Positions 17,276 through 26,177 of a stretch of 64,000 nucleotides of DNA are shown one piece after another. Each line of letters opens with the position of its first letter. Positions within the stretch are counted from its first letter, which is position 1. The position numbers and the translations under genes are program-made. The stretch spans positions 372,001 through 436,000 of the forward strand of contig NZ_BDDT01000002.1 in NCBI RefSeq assembly GCF_001661495.1. Reading direction: 5' to 3'. Source of the DNA: Pseudoalteromonas prydzensis (GTDB taxonomy: Bacteria; Pseudomonadota; Gammaproteobacteria; Enterobacterales; Alteromonadaceae). The notes beneath the pieces are model-generated. The model was not told where the DNA came from, made no database searches, and worked only from the letters and a program-made list of their open reading frames with translations.

Positions 17276-20167
17276 ATGTCAAACGCCAAATCTCTTGAAC
17301 AATTAGAGCAAACGCAAGATTTTATTCGCCGCCATATTGGGCCAAGCCCGGCACAAGTAAGCGATATGCTAAGTGCTCTTGGAGTATCGAGTGTTGAAGA
17401 GCTGATCGGTCAAACTGTACCTGCAAGCATCCGCTTAGAGCAAGGCCTAACAGTAGGCGAAAGCCGTACTGAAGTTGAAACACTAAGCTACTTAAAATCA
17501 GTAGCAAGCAAAAATAAAGTGTTCAAATCTTATATTGGTCAAGGCTACCACCCAACTCACGTACCACACGTAATTTTACGTAACGTACTTGAGAACCCAG
17601 GTTGGTACACAGCGTACACTCCATATCAACCAGAGATTGCTCAAGGGCGTTTAGAGTCATTATTAAACTTCCAAACTATGACCTTAGACCTAACTGGTCT
17701 TGATTTAGCAAGTGCATCGTTACTTGATGAATCTACCGCAGCTGCTGAGGCAATGGGCCTTGCAAAGCGTGTATCTAAAGCTAAAAAAGCCAACATCTTC
17801 TTCATCGCAGATGACGTACACACACAAACTATCGACGTAGTGGCAACGCGTGCCGATCAGTTTGGTTTTGAAGTTGTGGTAGGGCCTGCTGCTGATGCTG
17901 TAAATCACGAGATTTTTGGCGCGCTATTCCAATACCCGTCAACATCAGGTGAAGTAGTTGATATTACAGACTTAATCGCTGGCGTACAAAGCAAAAAAGC
18001 GATTGCCTGTGTTGCAGCCGACATCATGAGCTTATTACTATTAAAAGCACCGGGTAAACTTGGCGCAGACGTAGTACTTGGTTCAGCACAGCGTTTTGGT
18101 GTACCTATGGGTTATGGCGGTCCTCACGCTGCATTTTTCGCAACACGTGATGCATACAAACGTTCATTACCAGGTCGTATCATCGGTGTATCAAAAGACC
18201 GTTTAGGTAACGACGCACTGCGTATGGCAATGCAAACGCGTGAGCAACACATTCGTCGCGACAAAGCCAACTCAAATATTTGTACAGCGCAAGTATTACT
18301 TGCCAATATGGCAGCGTTTTACGCGGTGTACCACGGCCCACAAGGCTTAAAAACAATCGCACAGCGCATTCATCGCTTTGCTGATATTTTAGCCGCAGGC
18401 CTACAAGCGAAAGGCGTAAACCTTAAGCACAATACATGGTTTGATACATTAACGGTTGTTAGTGATAACAAAGATGACGTAGTAGCACGTGCAATTGCAA
18501 ACGGCGTTAACTTTGCAACTAACCATGTAGGCGAGTACTCAATCTCAGTATCTGAGACTACAACGCGCGCAGACGTAGCTGAGCTTTTCGACATCATCCT
18601 AGGCGAAGGCCATGGCTTAAGCGTTGACGCACTTGCCGCAGATATCGAAGCAAACGGCAGTGATTCAATCCCAGCAAGCTTAGAGCGTGATGACGAAGTG
18701 TTAACACACCCTAACTTCAATTCGTACCACAGCGAAACTGAAATGCTGCGTTATATCAAGCGTCTTGAAAACAAAGATTTAGCGCTTAACCACTCAATGA
18801 TCTCGTTAGGTTCATGTACTATGAAACTAAACGCGACTGCTGAGATGATCCCAATCACGTGGCCTGAGTTTGCTAACCTGCACCCATTCTGCCCGCTAGA
18901 CCAAGCAGAAGGTTACCAAATCATGATAGGCGAACTACATGATTGGTTAGTTAACATCACAGGTTACGATGCCGTATCACTTCAGCCAAACTCTGGCGCA
19001 CAAGGTGAATACGCAGGCTTAATCGCAATTCGTAAATACCATGAGTCACGTGGCGATGCGCACCGTAACGTATGTTTGATCCCAAGTTCAGCGCACGGTA
19101 CTAACCCTGCATCTGCACAAATGGCGAGCATGAAAATCGTGGTTGTTGATTGCGATAAAAACGGTAACGTTGATATGGCTGACCTTAAAGCGAAAGCAGA
19201 AGAAGTGTCAGAAAATCTATCGTGCATCATGATCACATACCCGTCTACGCACGGTGTATACGAAGAAACAATTCGTGAAATTTGTGACATTATTCATCAA
19301 CACGGCGGCCAAGTTTACATGGACGGCGCGAACATGAATGCCCAAGTAGGTGTAACAAGCCCTGGCTTTATCGGTTCAGACGTGTCGCACTTAAACTTGC
19401 ATAAAACCTTCTGTATCCCGCATGGCGGCGGTGGCCCAGGTGTTGGCCCAATCGGTGTTAAATCACACCTTGCACCATTTATGCCTAATCACAGCGTAAT
19501 TAACGTGCCAGGTACTAACGAAGGTAATGGTGCGGTATCAGCAGCGCCATACGGCTCAGCAGCTATTTTACCTATTTCATGGGCTTACATCACCATGATG
19601 GGTAGCGAAGGCCTTAAACAAGCCACTGAAATGGCGATTGTGAATGCTAACTACTTAACTCACGAGTTAAGCCAGCACTTCCCAATTTTATACCGTGGCC
19701 GCAACAACCGTGTTGCTCACGAATGTATTGTTGACTTACGCCCGCTTAAAGAACTTTCAGGCATCACTGAAATGGACGTGGCTAAGCGCTTACAAGATTA
19801 CGGCTTCCATTCACCAACTATGTCGTTCCCAGTAGCGGGCACCTTGATGATTGAGCCTACTGAGTCTGAGTCTAAAGTTGAGATCGACCGTTTCATCGAA
19901 GCAATGGTATCAATCAAAGGCGAAATCGATAAAGTTATCTCTGGCGAATGGTCTATCGAAAACAACCCGCTTGTGTTTGCACCGCACACACAAGGCGACG
20001 TACTTGGTAATGAGTGGGATCGTGCATATGACCGCTTCTACGCTGCATTCCCAGTACCAGCTGTTGCAAAAAACAAATTCTGGCCTACAGTAACGCGTAT
20101 CGATGACGTATACGGCGACCGTAACCTAGTGTGTTCATGCCCAGCGGTAGAGACATATCGCGATTAA
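17276..20167 (+). CDS. gcvP: Glycine dehydrogenase (decarboxylating), P protein
   Basis: A 963-aa PLP enzyme that decarboxylates glycine and passes the aminomethyl group to lipoyl-GcvH. The protein is the fused single-chain type: an N-terminal GcvPA-like half (FIRRHIGPS at about 17-25) and a C-terminal GcvPB-like half containing the PLP Lys in [18 protein letters not shown] near residue 711. AGGAATCTGGACA precedes the ATG. It lies 167 bp after gcvH, with an intervening hairpin. Confidence 0.97.
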   Translation: MSNAKSLEQLEQTQDFIRRHIGPSPAQVSDMLSALGVSSVEELIGQTVPASIRLEQGLTVGESRTEVETLSYLKSVASKNKVFKSYIGQGYHPTHVPHVILRNVLENPGWYTAYTPYQPEIAQGRLESLLNFQTMTLDLTGLDLASASLLDESTAAAEAMGLAKRVSKAKKANIFFIADDVHTQTIDVVATRADQFGFEVVVGPAADAVNHEIFGALFQYPSTSGEVVDITDLIAGVQSKKAIACVAADIMSLLLLKAPGKLGADVVLGSAQRFGVPMGYGGPHAAFFATRDAYKRSLPGRIIGVSKDRLGNDALRMAMQTREQHIRRDKANSNICTAQVLLANMAAFYAVYHGPQGLKTIAQRIHRFADILAAGLQAKGVNLKHNTWFDTLTVVSDNKDDVVARAIANGVNFATNHVGEYSISVSETTTRADVAELFDIILGEGHGLSVDALAADIEANGSDSIPASLERDDEVLTHPNFNSYHSETEMLRYIKRLENKDLALNHSMISLGSCTMKLNATAEMIPITWPEFANLHPFCPLDQAEGYQIMIGELHDWLVNITGYDAVSLQPNSGAQGEYAGLIAIRKYHESRGDAHRNVCLIPSSAHGTNPASAQMASMKIVVVDCDKNGNVDMADLKAKAEEVSENLSCIMITYPSTHGVYEETIREICDIIHQHGGQVYMDGANMNAQVGVTSPGFIGSDVSHLNLHKTFCIPHGGGGPGVGPIGVKSHLAPFMPNHSVINVPGTNEGNGAVSAAPYGSAAILPISWAYITMMGSEGLKQATEMAIVNANYLTHELSQHFPILYRGRNNRVAHECIVDLRPLKELSGITEMDVAKRLQDYGFHSPTMSFPVAGTLMIEPTESESKVEIDRFIEAMVSIKGEIDKVISGEWSIENNPLVFAPHTQGDVLGNEWDRAYDRFYAAFPVPAVAKNKFWPTVTRIDDVYGDRNLVCSCPAVETYRD

Positions 20168-20211
20168 TAATTTTTAGAATTTCCATTTAAAGATTGGGAA
20201 TTATAAAATTT

Positions 20212-20244
20212 AAAAAGCCGTTGCAGCAATGTAGCGGCTTTTTT
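20212..20244 (+). terminator. Rho-independent terminator of the gcv operon
   Basis: AAAAAGCCG and CGGCTTTTTT pair around an internal imperfect stem-loop and end in six T residues, 45 bp after the gcvP stop. It lies just outside the left end of the defence element. Confidence 0.8.
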
Positions 20245-20289
20245 GTGTGCGTTTAAACATTGTAGATGCACAGCTTGCTGGCGTGTTGG

Positions 20290-20363
20290 TGTAGATCTTG
20301 AATAAAGAATGCAACTATCGGAATTAAGTTTGCAACTCAAATAAAGTTTGCAACCGATAGTTG
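20290..20363 (+). repeat. Left end: TGT tip plus three packed 18-bp motifs
   Basis: The tip TGTAGATC (20290-20297) is followed by copies at 20298-20315 (TTGAATAAAGAATGCAAC), 20319-20336 (CGGAATTAAGTTTGCAAC) and 20337-20354 (TCAAATAAAGTTTGCAAC). In addition CAACTATCGG (20312-20321) and CCGATAGTTG (20354-20363) form a perfect 10-bp inverted repeat around the inner two copies. Confidence 0.75.
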
Positions 20364-20384
20364 GATTTAGAGGTCAGTAAAAAT

Positions 20385-20416
20385 AAAAAAGCGAACCAAA
20401 AATGGTTCGCTTTTTT
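20385..20416 (-). terminator. Terminator of the defence operon
   Basis: AAAAAAGCGAACC and GGTTCGCTTTTTT form a strong stem with T runs on both strands, 52 bp beyond the stop of the kinase gene, the last gene of the minus-strand operon. Confidence 0.8.
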
Positions 20417-20467
20417 GTTGTTGAAATCAACCGATATAAAACAAAGAGGTTAAAAGATTATTTTCAA

Positions 20468-21937
20468 TTAAATCACACCAAGCTTTGCATAAAGCTCTTT
20501 CTTTTCTTTCATACTGTTATCAGATGGCATTACTCGCAATGCCGCTTTCAAATACGCAGCCGCACCAGAGTAATCGCGCATTTGCTCACAAACTAAAATG
20601 AGTTGGCTCAATACGTGAAATTTCATTGGAGTTGCTTGATTTACTTTTTCCAGCAGTGCTCTCGCTTCTGGGTATTTAGCTTCTAAGCCTAAAATGGACG
20701 ACTCTAGGTATAACGTTGTCGTACTTTCTTCTTCAATTTGTTTTCTTTGCAGCAGCCAGAATTTAGCTTGAGCAATATTGCGCAACTGTAAGTTCACTTT
20801 AACAATCAATTCGGATAGCTCTGAAGCTTGGGCCATCTTGCCTTCAATTAAGACAGATTTATTGTTCTCAACAACCTTTTCAAAATCAAACAAACGATTT
20901 GCGCGATACAAAGCAATAAGTTGTTGGTGTAAAGCTTGTAGGTCTTTACTGCGATTATATTCCTGAGAGGCCAGTTGAGCCGCTTTTTGATATGACTGTT
21001 CAGACATTGCATCAATTACGGCACTGGACCAATCCTGATCTGGCTTAGCCTGATACAATGGAGCGATAGCACCAATTTTTAGTTGTTTACTGCTGGCAAT
21101 ATCAAATGCTTGAATTAATGCGCCAACAGTTAAATAACGATGCTGTGGTTGCTTTTGCAGGCAGGTGAGTACAACCTGCTCTAAGTCTGCATGAATAGAG
21201 CTATTTATTTCTGTAGGGCGCTTAAAAGGGGCGCTACGTTGCACCTGTTGAGGAGTATCATGCGGCAATGTCCCTGTTAATAATTGGTATAGCAGTACAC
21301 CTAAACTATAAATATCACCCAGCAACAGCTCTTCTAAGTTACCTCTACGGCTATCGACATTAGAAAACTCAGGGGCGGAATATAAAACCGTACCACCATT
21401 TTCGCGGGTGCGAACATAGATCTCTTCCGGTAAAGCTGAGCTACCGAAATCAGTCAACTTCACAAGGTCCCGCTCACCAACTAAAATATTGTGCGGCTTG
21501 ATATCACCATGAGAAATAGGAACAGCGAGTTCCGCTAAGTATTGCACTGCACACAGTACTTGGCGATAAATCTTAAATAATCGCTCATAAGTCTGGCCAA
21601 AGTTACGCTGCCTATCATCAAGTTTTTGCGCCAATGTCTGGCTTGGGAAATACTCCATTTCGATATAAAACCATTCGTTATCAATCCGCCCCATATCATA
21701 AATTTGTACAATATTGTCGTGCGGTTCAACATCTAACAGCTCTTTCCCTTCGGCTAGATGGCGATCTTCTCGTGTAATATCCTTAGGGATTTTTACCGCG
21801 ACAATTTGCCCATCTTGCAAGCGCTCGGCCCGCCATACCCAGCCATGACTACCATCACCTAGGCATTCAAGTAATAAATATTTATCACCAAGGCGCTTAT
21901 TGGTCCCTGGTAAAAAATGTGCTGATTTTAGATTCAT
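20468..21937 (-). CDS. Ser/Thr protein kinase with C-terminal TPR-like region (defence operon)
   Basis: A 489-aa protein. The kinase domain at about 18-275 appears active: Gly loop GDGSHGWVWRA, VAVKIPKD with the ATP-binding Lys, HGDIKPHNIL catalytic loop near 142, DFGSS near 163 and YSAPEF. Residues about 300-489 are helical and degenerate-repeat-like (tetratricopeptide-type segments such as LLEKVNQATPMKFHVLSQLI). No membrane segment is seen. It is the last gene of the operon, and its ATG overlaps the previous stop (ATGA). Kinases in BREX- and Stk2-like defences phosphorylate self or phage proteins; the role here is inferred. Confidence 0.88.
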   Translation of the reverse strand: MNLKSAHFLPGTNKRLGDKYLLLECLGDGSHGWVWRAERLQDGQIVAVKIPKDITREDRHLAEGKELLDVEPHDNIVQIYDMGRIDNEWFYIEMEYFPSQTLAQKLDDRQRNFGQTYERLFKIYRQVLCAVQYLAELAVPISHGDIKPHNILVGERDLVKLTDFGSSALPEEIYVRTRENGGTVLYSAPEFSNVDSRRGNLEELLLGDIYSLGVLLYQLLTGTLPHDTPQQVQRSAPFKRPTEINSSIHADLEQVVLTCLQKQPQHRYLTVGALIQAFDIASSKQLKIGAIAPLYQAKPDQDWSSAVIDAMSEQSYQKAAQLASQEYNRSKDLQALHQQLIALYRANRLFDFEKVVENNKSVLIEGKMAQASELSELIVKVNLQLRNIAQAKFWLLQRKQIEEESTTTLYLESSILGLEAKYPEARALLEKVNQATPMKFHVLSQLILVCEQMRDYSGAAAYLKAALRVMPSDNSMKEKKELYAKLGVI

Positions 21938-22491
21938 ATCAACACCTCATAGTGAATTCTATCCAAAGCAATAGAATTTAGATTTTTTACAAACAAGAAG
22001 CGGCTAAAGACCACCTCAACCTCAGAATCTGACTGTACGAACGTGCCAGTAGAAGACGTAAACCCCGAACGACAGATCTCTTTTAGTTTCTGCGTATCAG
22101 GCGCACTCACTAAGCCTTGGCTCCATGCACTGAGAACCAAGGTTTTTGGGGAATATCCCCAGCGCTGTGCGGCCTCTAATAAGTTTTTTAATTTTTCTTC
22201 TAGCTTTTGTTGGCCGCGAATGGAACCATCAAATCGTTCAAATTCAATTAAACATGAAGGTGATGCCGATGCTTTATCAAACCAACCTGAATCTGAGCGA
22301 ATATCAGCACCAAAAGTACCAGGTGCTGGGCATTCCACCATTGCCATAAACGACTGTTCATGCCCAAAGGTATTCCAGACACTACAGCCCAAGCTATGGA
22401 CCAATACATCTAGGTCCAATAGTTTGCCGCTACTTATAAGTGGAAACATCTCGCTTACCCAAGCAAACTCAGGCATGGATAGCTTAGCCAT
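21934..22491 (-). CDS. Unknown protein between HerA and kinase (defence operon)
   Basis: A 185-aa protein I do not recognise. The start at 22491 is chosen because ATGGCTAA overlaps the herA stop; a longer frame to 22530 lies wholly within herA. It has a GADIRSDSGW segment followed by CLIEFERFDG and a Lys/Glu-rich helix, faintly like the D...ExE arrangement of PD-(D/E)XK folds, but this is speculation. No signal peptide or membrane segment is present. Its stop overlaps the kinase start by four bases. Confidence 0.65.
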   Translation of the reverse strand: MAKLSMPEFAWVSEMFPLISSGKLLDLDVLVHSLGCSVWNTFGHEQSFMAMVECPAPGTFGADIRSDSGWFDKASASPSCLIEFERFDGSIRGQQKLEEKLKNLLEAAQRWGYSPKTLVLSAWSQGLVSAPDTQKLKEICRSGFTSSTGTFVQSDSEVEVVFSRFLFVKNLNSIALDRIHYEVLI

Positions 22492-24169
22492 TAAAGGTGC
22501 CCCAAACGCGCAATACTTCAGGAGATTCACCGCCGTGAATAAGCGCCTTACTTCCTACTTTTACTAATAGCGGAGCCGGAATAGAACGGCCGCACACTAA
22601 GGCTTCACCGGTTGACAAGCTCGGTAACTCGTCCAAGTCCGCTTTACTGACCATATCTGAAGCTTTAGCGATAAAACGCTGATCGTCTGGGTTTTTCAAG
22701 CGCATCGTAATCAGCGTATTACACTGAGAGGTCACGTCTGAGTCCAATTTGGACGGGCGCTGACTGACAATGCCAAAACCAACCCCAAACTTACGGCCTT
22801 CACCAGCAATCTTTTTAATAATACGATGGCTTACGGCATTGCCACCTGCGGGCGCAAAGTTATGACCTTCTTCGTAAATAATAAAACAAGGGCGAAGAGG
22901 ATCTGTTTTACTGGACGCCGCTTTTAAAATTTCGCTCGAGAGCAGTGCACAAACGACTTGTTTTGCGGTATCACTCAAACCTTGTAAGTCGACAACCACT
23001 AAACGCCCTTGTTGATTACTCGGACGCCCAACCATTTTATAAATATCAGTCGGCTCAGCCATCGTTGCACTGTAAAAACTTTGCGCTTCGTTCAACACAC
23101 GAGAAAGCTTCATCGACGCAACGGCAGCACTTCGACCTGACAGCGCCTTCGCTTCAGCTTCAGAGAGATCACCCCACTCTTTAAGTTCTTCAATACCATC
23201 ACCTAACAAATGCCTTAATCGGTTGATATCTCGAGGCTCTACTTTATCCACTGAGCGCCAATAACGAATGGCCACATCAAGCACACGCTGCTGAGGCTCC
23301 GTTAAACCTGGTAAAATTTCCGCAATATCGTCCATTTCAAAATGGTCGAACTGAAGGGCAAGAGGGGCGTTCTTACTGGCGTATTTATGCTTAAACGATT
23401 CATGCTGTGGCGAGTAAACCTGAATCCCAGCGCCAGCAGCTTGTAGCTTTTCAAAGGTTTGTTTAATGAGTGGTAACGTTTCTTGATCGCGCTTATCGTC
23501 GGTCGCATCTAACAAACTAGAGAATTGCAGGTTTCCACCAGCGAGGGCTTTACCGTATTCACCATGAGGGTCAAACACCACGACAGTACCGTTATTTATT
23601 GCAACCAAGCGCTCTATGATACGGCCAACCGTGTATGACTTTCCTGAACCCGTCATTGCTAGCACTGCCAAATGTTCAGTAACCAACTTATTCACATCTA
23701 TAAAAACAGGAACTGTATTCTCACCTTTATCGTAGCCAACCAAGTTGCCAAGGTGCAGACTTGAATGCTCATTAAATTCGTAAAAATCACTTAAAAACTG
23801 AAAATCGACGGTTTCAACAGCGGTGCCTGGGTTGAGTGGGCGGCGCGGGATCTTAATTTGCCGAGATATAGGGCAGCGATAGCCAACCAACTCAACCTGA
23901 GCAAACATGTTTTCGCCGGTAACGTTTGCGCCTGGTAAAAGCTCAAGCTCAGTCACACCATCGCCAAAGCCTGAGTTATACAACATGTTAGTACGGCTTA
24001 TTTTCATTACGCGGCCCAGTACCGCGACTTCGCCTTCATCTTTACCCTCTTGATGCATAATGCGCACAAACTCACCACGGCGCACTGAAAACGAATCCTT
24101 TACCACCATAGTTAACTGGTTGGCATCGCCGGTATTACCGACTAATTTACCTAAAACTTTATAAGCCAT
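22484..24169 (-). CDS. HerA-type hexameric ATPase/translocase (DUF87)
   Basis: A 561-aa protein. It has an N-terminal HAS-barrel-like domain (about 1-110), then the P-loop with Walker A MTGSGKS near residue 172, followed by the HerA signature VVVFDPHGEY. Walker B IIYEEGHNFAP is near 428, and downstream FGIVSQRPSKLDSDVTSQCN and LKNPDDQRF match HerA. HerA proteins form hexamers that move DNA and work with the nuclease NurA, encoded immediately upstream with an 11-bp overlap. In defence operons such pairs act as DNA-processing effectors. Confidence 0.88.
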   Translation of the reverse strand: MAYKVLGKLVGNTGDANQLTMVVKDSFSVRRGEFVRIMHQEGKDEGEVAVLGRVMKISRTNMLYNSGFGDGVTELELLPGANVTGENMFAQVELVGYRCPISRQIKIPRRPLNPGTAVETVDFQFLSDFYEFNEHSSLHLGNLVGYDKGENTVPVFIDVNKLVTEHLAVLAMTGSGKSYTVGRIIERLVAINNGTVVVFDPHGEYGKALAGGNLQFSSLLDATDDKRDQETLPLIKQTFEKLQAAGAGIQVYSPQHESFKHKYASKNAPLALQFDHFEMDDIAEILPGLTEPQQRVLDVAIRYWRSVDKVEPRDINRLRHLLGDGIEELKEWGDLSEAEAKALSGRSAAVASMKLSRVLNEAQSFYSATMAEPTDIYKMVGRPSNQQGRLVVVDLQGLSDTAKQVVCALLSSEILKAASSKTDPLRPCFIIYEEGHNFAPAGGNAVSHRIIKKIAGEGRKFGVGFGIVSQRPSKLDSDVTSQCNTLITMRLKNPDDQRFIAKASDMVSKADLDELPSLSTGEALVCGRSIPAPLLVKVGSKALIHGGESPEVLRVWGTFNG

Positions 24170-25316
24170 TATTTAATCCCTCATCTAAACCAGCTAACCA
24201 GCCAGCTTCAATATCATTATTTTTAAGTGCACCGTGTAAACCTTGGCGATAGAACTTGGCAAACTTAGGTAAAATTCCAAGTTGTTGGTAACCCAATAAT
24301 TGTGGTAATGGCATTGCATTACCTTTGTTTTGCATATCCAGCACCATTAAGCGCGACGCCACTAAATCTAAGTCTGTACTTTGCCAATCAGGTTCATCAC
24401 CGGCCAGTTGCACCATTTTTATTTGACCACTACGAGCGCTACGAAAGTGAAAGCCGATGAGTCCTTGTTTTGCTTCAGCAATAGGCTCTATGCGGTTTTC
24501 TTGTTCCGACAAACGAAAGGCGATGGTTCGCGAATAGTTACCCAAAATACCGTTAATAAACCGCAAATCACCCACACCTGCCAAGCTTTCATCCAGTCCT
24601 GCTAGATTTTGTATCAACTCGCTAGAAAAACCATCTGATTCTAAAATCTGCTTACGACCTTGTTCGGTGCGTAAATCTTGCTTCGCAATACTGACAATGG
24701 CACTAAAACGTTCAGCCAAAATACTAGCCAGTACAATGCCAGTTGGATTCCACGGAAACAGTTTCGACCGATGATTTTGCCAAAATAATTCTATGGCTTG
24801 CTTGGTTTTGTCGTACTCATGCTTATGGCGAAGGTTGCGCTCCAGTGGCGCCATATCACGCGCTAAAAACAGTGGCGTATCGAGTAAAATTAAATCGCAA
24901 GGCTCTTGGCTTAACAGTTGTTTTTCAACCAACTGGTAGGCTTGGCGAATTTCTATTAAATCAAGTCGCTTACGCTGCGCTTCAAAATCAATATCGTCCA
25001 GTTCCGAGACCGAATCGCCACCTAGGGTGCTAACTCTGTTTTCATCTATCAGCAAGTCGGTGCGCACCGCAGCACTGGCATAAATAAAGCCACCCAAGGC
25101 TTTGTCTAGGCATGATTTAGTCGCTATACCTGCTACACGTAAATTCACTACTGTAGGTTTAGGCACTGCTTTCACTAAGCCAGCATCACGAAACAGGGGC
25201 GCTACTTGTTCAATATCACGAATTTGTTTTAACAAACGCCCGGCGCTACCTGGTAAGCGCAGCTGGCTATCAATGGCAAGTGACTGCGCTAAATTCATAG
25301 TTTTATTCTCATTCAT
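24159..25316 (-). CDS. NurA-like domain protein paired with HerA
   Basis: A 385-aa protein. The order of motifs fits NurA: a first strand VNLRVAGIA near 60, LILLDTPLFLARDM near 145, and a C-terminal helical part with LGYQQLGILPKFAKFYRQ. NurA proteins normally read I-D-G-S/G in the first motif, with the metal-binding Asp; here it reads AGIATKS, so the first catalytic Asp seems lost or displaced. The adjacent herA makes the pairing likely. Its start overlaps the upstream stop (ATGA). Nuclease activity is uncertain. Confidence 0.65.
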   Translation of the reverse strand: MNENKTMNLAQSLAIDSQLRLPGSAGRLLKQIRDIEQVAPLFRDAGLVKAVPKPTVVNLRVAGIATKSCLDKALGGFIYASAAVRTDLLIDENRVSTLGGDSVSELDDIDFEAQRKRLDLIEIRQAYQLVEKQLLSQEPCDLILLDTPLFLARDMAPLERNLRHKHEYDKTKQAIELFWQNHRSKLFPWNPTGIVLASILAERFSAIVSIAKQDLRTEQGRKQILESDGFSSELIQNLAGLDESLAGVGDLRFINGILGNYSRTIAFRLSEQENRIEPIAEAKQGLIGFHFRSARSGQIKMVQLAGDEPDWQSTDLDLVASRLMVLDMQNKGNAMPLPQLLGYQQLGILPKFAKFYRQGLHGALKNNDIEAGWLAGLDEGLNNGL

Positions 25317-26167
25317 GCTAATAGCGCTCCTGTGTTTAACTGTTCGCCAAGTAGCGGTGCATAGGCCCAGTATTGCGAAGTTTGTAACGAGTTTTTACCG
25401 GATTCCGTTAAACCCATTTCGTTAATATAACCATGTTGTACTAATACTTCGCTGCGTTTAGTGATATCTAGGCTCTGTACATCAAACATCAGCTTAACTG
25501 CCTCGTTTTCACAAATCGTAGTGAGGCTTTGCCCCTTTGCGGCATAAAGCAGTAACAATACAACCAAGTCGTACTTGTCCGGCGAATATTCCGCTAACGC
25601 TGTTTTTTTCTCAGCAATAGGTACTGCGAGCCCCGCATGGTCCAAAAACCAATTTAGCCAGCTCACTAAAACCTCTGCATGGTCGAGCAAACTTAACGAC
25701 CACAAAGGCAACGTCGTCACCGCAAATAAGCCACTGTTGCTATGTTTGCGTATATAGCGGGTATGCACAGCATCGCCCGCCATATGTTGTAGACGATCTG
25801 CACTGCCAGCAAAGCCAGTAATCATTTGGTCTGTTTCACTGGCTAATAACGCGGTTAACTCAGGCTCTTGAGCGCTCAAGGTCGCCGGTGCTAATGACCA
25901 ATCTAGCACAATAGGTAGCTCAGCCAACGTGGCCAGTTGTGCCTTTTGTGGGTTAATAACTAACGCGGCGCAGCCCGCTTGCATGGCCCATAAATACAAG
26001 CTCTGACAAGCTTCATGGTCGGTTAACTCTTCTGCTTGCACTAATAACAAACCGCAAGCAGGCGGCGAGTTTAGCCAGTCACTTTCAAGTGGCGTAGCCC
26101 CCGCAACCGTTTGTAAAAAGCGACCTTTACGATTGCTTGCCAATGCGGCGGACAAATAAATACTCAT
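25313..26167 (-). CDS. Unknown protein (defence operon)
   Basis: A 284-aa protein without a recognised family. The start at 26167 has AGAGGTG about five bases upstream; the frame extends nine codons further. The central and C-terminal part (KYDLVVLLLLYAAKGQSLTTICE, QHGYINEMGLTESGKNSLQ) looks like a winged-helix arrangement. It begins 10 bp after the giant ATPase gene and overlaps the NurA-like gene by four bases, so it is probably a subunit of the same machine. Confidence 0.68.
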   Translation of the reverse strand: MSIYLSAALASNRKGRFLQTVAGATPLESDWLNSPPACGLLLVQAEELTDHEACQSLYLWAMQAGCAALVINPQKAQLATLAELPIVLDWSLAPATLSAQEPELTALLASETDQMITGFAGSADRLQHMAGDAVHTRYIRKHSNSGLFAVTTLPLWSLSLLDHAEVLVSWLNWFLDHAGLAVPIAEKKTALAEYSPDKYDLVVLLLLYAAKGQSLTTICENEAVKLMFDVQSLDITKRSEVLVQHGYINEMGLTESGKNSLQTSQYWAYAPLLGEQLNTGALLA

Positions 26168-26177
26168 TGCATCACCT

